NCBI GenBank assembly: GCA_023269335.1
Contig: JAHFTM010000107.1
Coordinates: 1 to 6,479 of the forward strand
Source of the DNA: Chlamydiia bacterium
Lineage (GTDB): Bacteria; Chlamydiota; Chlamydiia; Chlamydiales; FEN-1388
Reading direction: 5' to 3'
Length of the DNA stretch: 6,479 bases
Shown: positions 5,115-6,479 of the stretch, in pieces
Layout: each line of letters opens with the position of its first letter
How positions within the stretch are numbered: the first letter of the stretch is position 1
Made by a program: the position numbers and the translations under genes
The notes under the pieces: model-generated
Databases searched by the model: none
Seen by the model: only the letters and a program-made list of their open reading frames with translations
Told to the model about the DNA's origin: nothing

Positions 5115-6275
5115 ATGAAGCCACTAAAACCTTTGCCCATCAAAAAAGCACCAAAACAAGAGCGCGAGAAGAAGATTCTCATCGGTCTTGTCGCTTACTA
5201 TTTAAAGAGCGGCAAAGCCGTAGGCTCTGACACACTTAAAGAAGCTGGGTTTGATGATGTCAGCTCTGCTACCATTCGTAACTATTTTGTCCGACTTGAA
5301 GAAGAGGGTTATTTACATCAGGCTCATACATCAGGTGGTCGGGTGCCAACTGATAAGGCTTTTCGTTTTTACGCCGATCATATTCTCGACGATTTGAATG
5401 ATTCAAAGAGGGTTAAGACAAGTACTCCGAAAAGAGTGCCACAATTTGATGAAGAGTTAGCCGAAATAAAAGAAGTCGTTCTCTATTTACAGCAGATCAC
5501 CGAGTCGGTAAGTCAGCTTTCAGGGCTTGCCACATTCATTTCCAGTCCCCGTTTTGATCAGGATTTTGTAGTTGATATCAAACTTGTCAGCTTCGATCAA
5601 GGACGCTACCTTTCTGCTTTAATGACAAACTTTGGATTAATTCACACAGAACTGCTCCACTCACCAAAAAAGCTGTCAGCGCATAGCCTAAGACGTTTAG
5701 AGGCCTATTTTCGCTCTCGCTTACGCAGTGGTGAGCTTTTAGCAGAAGAGTTAGATAGCGATGAGCTTGAAATTGCGCATCGCTTTTATCAAGAATCCAT
5801 GGCGCGCTATCTCGTTTCTTACTCAAATTTCACTGAGGAAGATATCTACACAACCGGCATGTCAAAGCTTCTTCGCTATCCTGAATTTCAAGATGCAACT
5901 TCGCTCACAAGCTCACTTTCACTTTTTGAAAACCACACAGCGCTTCGTCTGCTCATTCGAGAATGCATCAAAGCAGGAAAAATCAAATACTGGATCGGCA
6001 GCGATCTCTTTTCACATCTGTCAAGTCCCTTGAACTGTGCAGTGGTGAGCGCACCTTACTCAATTGGTACAAGAGTAGTTGGCGCCCTTGGTCTGCTTGG
6101 CCCTATGCGCATGCCTTATGCAGATCTCTTTTCTCTACTTGACGAGGCTTGTGAGGCGATTTCTAAAAATCTTACGCGCTCACTATATAAGTACAAGATT
6201 ACATTCCGCACGCCAGCTGCACATGTCAAAGAATTCGAGACACAAAAGAGATTGCTATTACCGCAAAAAGGCTAA
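5115..6275 (+). CDS. hrcA: Heat-inducible transcription repressor HrcA
   Basis: HrcA is a DNA-binding dimer that represses heat-shock chaperone operons by binding CIRCE; it is typically kept active by the GroEL chaperonin. Numbered from ATG 5115 (386 aa), the N-terminal winged helix includes VSSATIRNYFVRLEEEGYL (49-67) and SGGRVPTDKAFRFYAD (73-88), the most conserved HrcA signatures. Family motifs in the C-terminal half include the PEF block (YTTGM...RYPEF, about 245-258) and GALGLLGPMRMPYADL (323-338). Most HrcA proteins are about 340 aa; this one continues about 30 residues past the usual end (after YKYK), ending LLLPQKG. Chlamydial HrcA carries such a tail, reported to modulate repression. 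I chose ATG 5115 because the frame's upstream TTG (5082) and GTG (5091) lie within the likely promoter. The ribosome site is weak (GAGA at 5105-5108). grpE follows after 21 nt, so they are one operon. Identity is secure; the exact start is less so. Confidence 0.96.
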   Translation: MKPLKPLPIKKAPKQEREKKILIGLVAYYLKSGKAVGSDTLKEAGFDDVSSATIRNYFVRLEEEGYLHQAHTSGGRVPTDKAFRFYADHILDDLNDSKRVKTSTPKRVPQFDEELAEIKEVVLYLQQITESVSQLSGLATFISSPRFDQDFVVDIKLVSFDQGRYLSALMTNFGLIHTELLHSPKKLSAHSLRRLEAYFRSRLRSGELLAEELDSDELEIAHRFYQESMARYLVSYSNFTEEDIYTTGMSKLLRYPEFQDATSLTSSLSLFENHTALRLLIRECIKAGKIKYWIGSDLFSHLSSPLNCAVVSAPYSIGTRVVGALGLLGPMRMPYADLFSLLDEACEAISKNLTRSLYKYKITFRTPAAHVKEFETQKRLLLPQKG

Positions 6276-6285
6276 GGATAAAAAA

Positions 6286-6291
6286 AGGAAG
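6286..6291 (+). promoter_or_regulatory. Strong ribosome binding site of grpE
   Basis: AGGAAG sits 5 nt before ATG 6297, in an A-rich context in the short hrcA-grpE gap. It is much closer to the anti-Shine-Dalgarno consensus than anything ahead of hrcA, and it fixes the grpE start. Confidence 0.75.
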
Positions 6292-6296
6292 ATATT

Positions 6297-6479
6297 ATGA
6301 CCGAGAATGAGAAAAGTGAAGAAGCGCAGGGTGAGTCAATGAAAAGTGAGCAGGTAAAGAGCGAACCGATAAAAGCCGATTTTGCACAGGAGGCTATGGA
6401 AAAGCTGAAACTTGAAGCCGAAGATTACAAAGATAAATATTTTCGTGCGCTTGCCGAAGTAGAAAACTCACGCAAGAGA
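6297..6479 (+). CDS. grpE: GrpE, nucleotide-exchange factor of DnaK (5' part only)
   Basis: GrpE forms a cytosolic dimer that releases ADP from DnaK and resets the chaperone cycle. Only the first 61 codons are present, out of roughly 190 usual for the family; the window ends in frame. Residues 1-30 are acidic and disordered-looking with repeated KSE units (6-8, 16-18, 21-23). From about 31 a charged helix begins, the start of the long GrpE coiled coil. DKYFRALAEVENSRKR (46-61) is the hallmark GrpE segment (usual form LRALAEFEN-x-RKR). The gene follows hrcA by 21 nt with a strong ribosome site, so it is co-transcribed from the CIRCE-controlled promoter. In Chlamydia dnaK comes next; by analogy it should lie beyond the window. 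Confidence 0.95.
   Translation, partial: MTENEKSEEAQGESMKSEQVKSEPIKADFAQEAMEKLKLEAEDYKDKYFRALAEVENSRKR

Noticed and set aside
5587..6300. Open frames of 73-90 codons overlapping hrcA on both strands
   Set aside because: They overlap a secure hrcA in other frames and their translations have no coherent domain.

Overview
This window looks like part of the chromosome of a bacterium in the phylum Chlamydiae, probably an 'environmental' (amoeba- or arthropod-associated) lineage rather than Chlamydia itself. The clearest evidence is an hrcA gene followed 21 nt later by the start of grpE, the front of the hrcA-grpE-dnaK heat-shock operon. This HrcA has a tail beyond the usual C-terminus, as described for chlamydial HrcA. 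The DNA is AT-rich. I cannot name a genus from the sequence alone.

Layout: (1) 19-3510, plus strand, encodes a 1163-residue protein I do not recognise. It has no signal peptide or membrane segment. It carries a papain-like Gln-x5-Cys motif (Gln399/Cys405), and far downstream a His-rich segment (826-838) and an FGDSNY block (960-965) that could supply the rest of a cysteine-protease-type active site. (2) 3496-4716, minus strand, encodes a PLP-dependent enzyme of the alpha-oxoamine synthase family (relatives of BioF, KBL, serine palmitoyltransferase and CqsA). It converges on gene 1 and overlaps its last 15 nt. (3) 4717-5114 is a roughly 400-nt divergent intergenic region dense in dyads and promoter-like sites. 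(4) 5115-6275, plus strand, is hrcA, the heat-shock repressor. (5) 6297-6479, plus strand, is the first 61 codons of grpE, cut by the window end.

hrcA and grpE clearly work together: HrcA represses its own operon through a CIRCE operator found at 5031-5057, and GrpE is the nucleotide-exchange factor of the DnaK machine. A good promoter (TTGACC-N18-TATAGT, 5063-5092) lies just downstream of the operator. It implies a very short leader and favours ATG 5115 over the upstream TTG as the hrcA start. A second strong dyad (5011-5036) overlaps the left half of the CIRCE.

The oxoamine synthase gene has its own candidate promoter region, with a perfect TATAAT, a 10-bp palindrome in the spacer and a UNCG-type hairpin in the predicted leader. 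Nothing ties it functionally to the heat-shock genes or to the giant protein. The most interesting unknown is the giant protein, a candidate cytosolic or secreted cysteine-protease-like effector. No tRNA, rRNA, CRISPR array or mobile element was seen.
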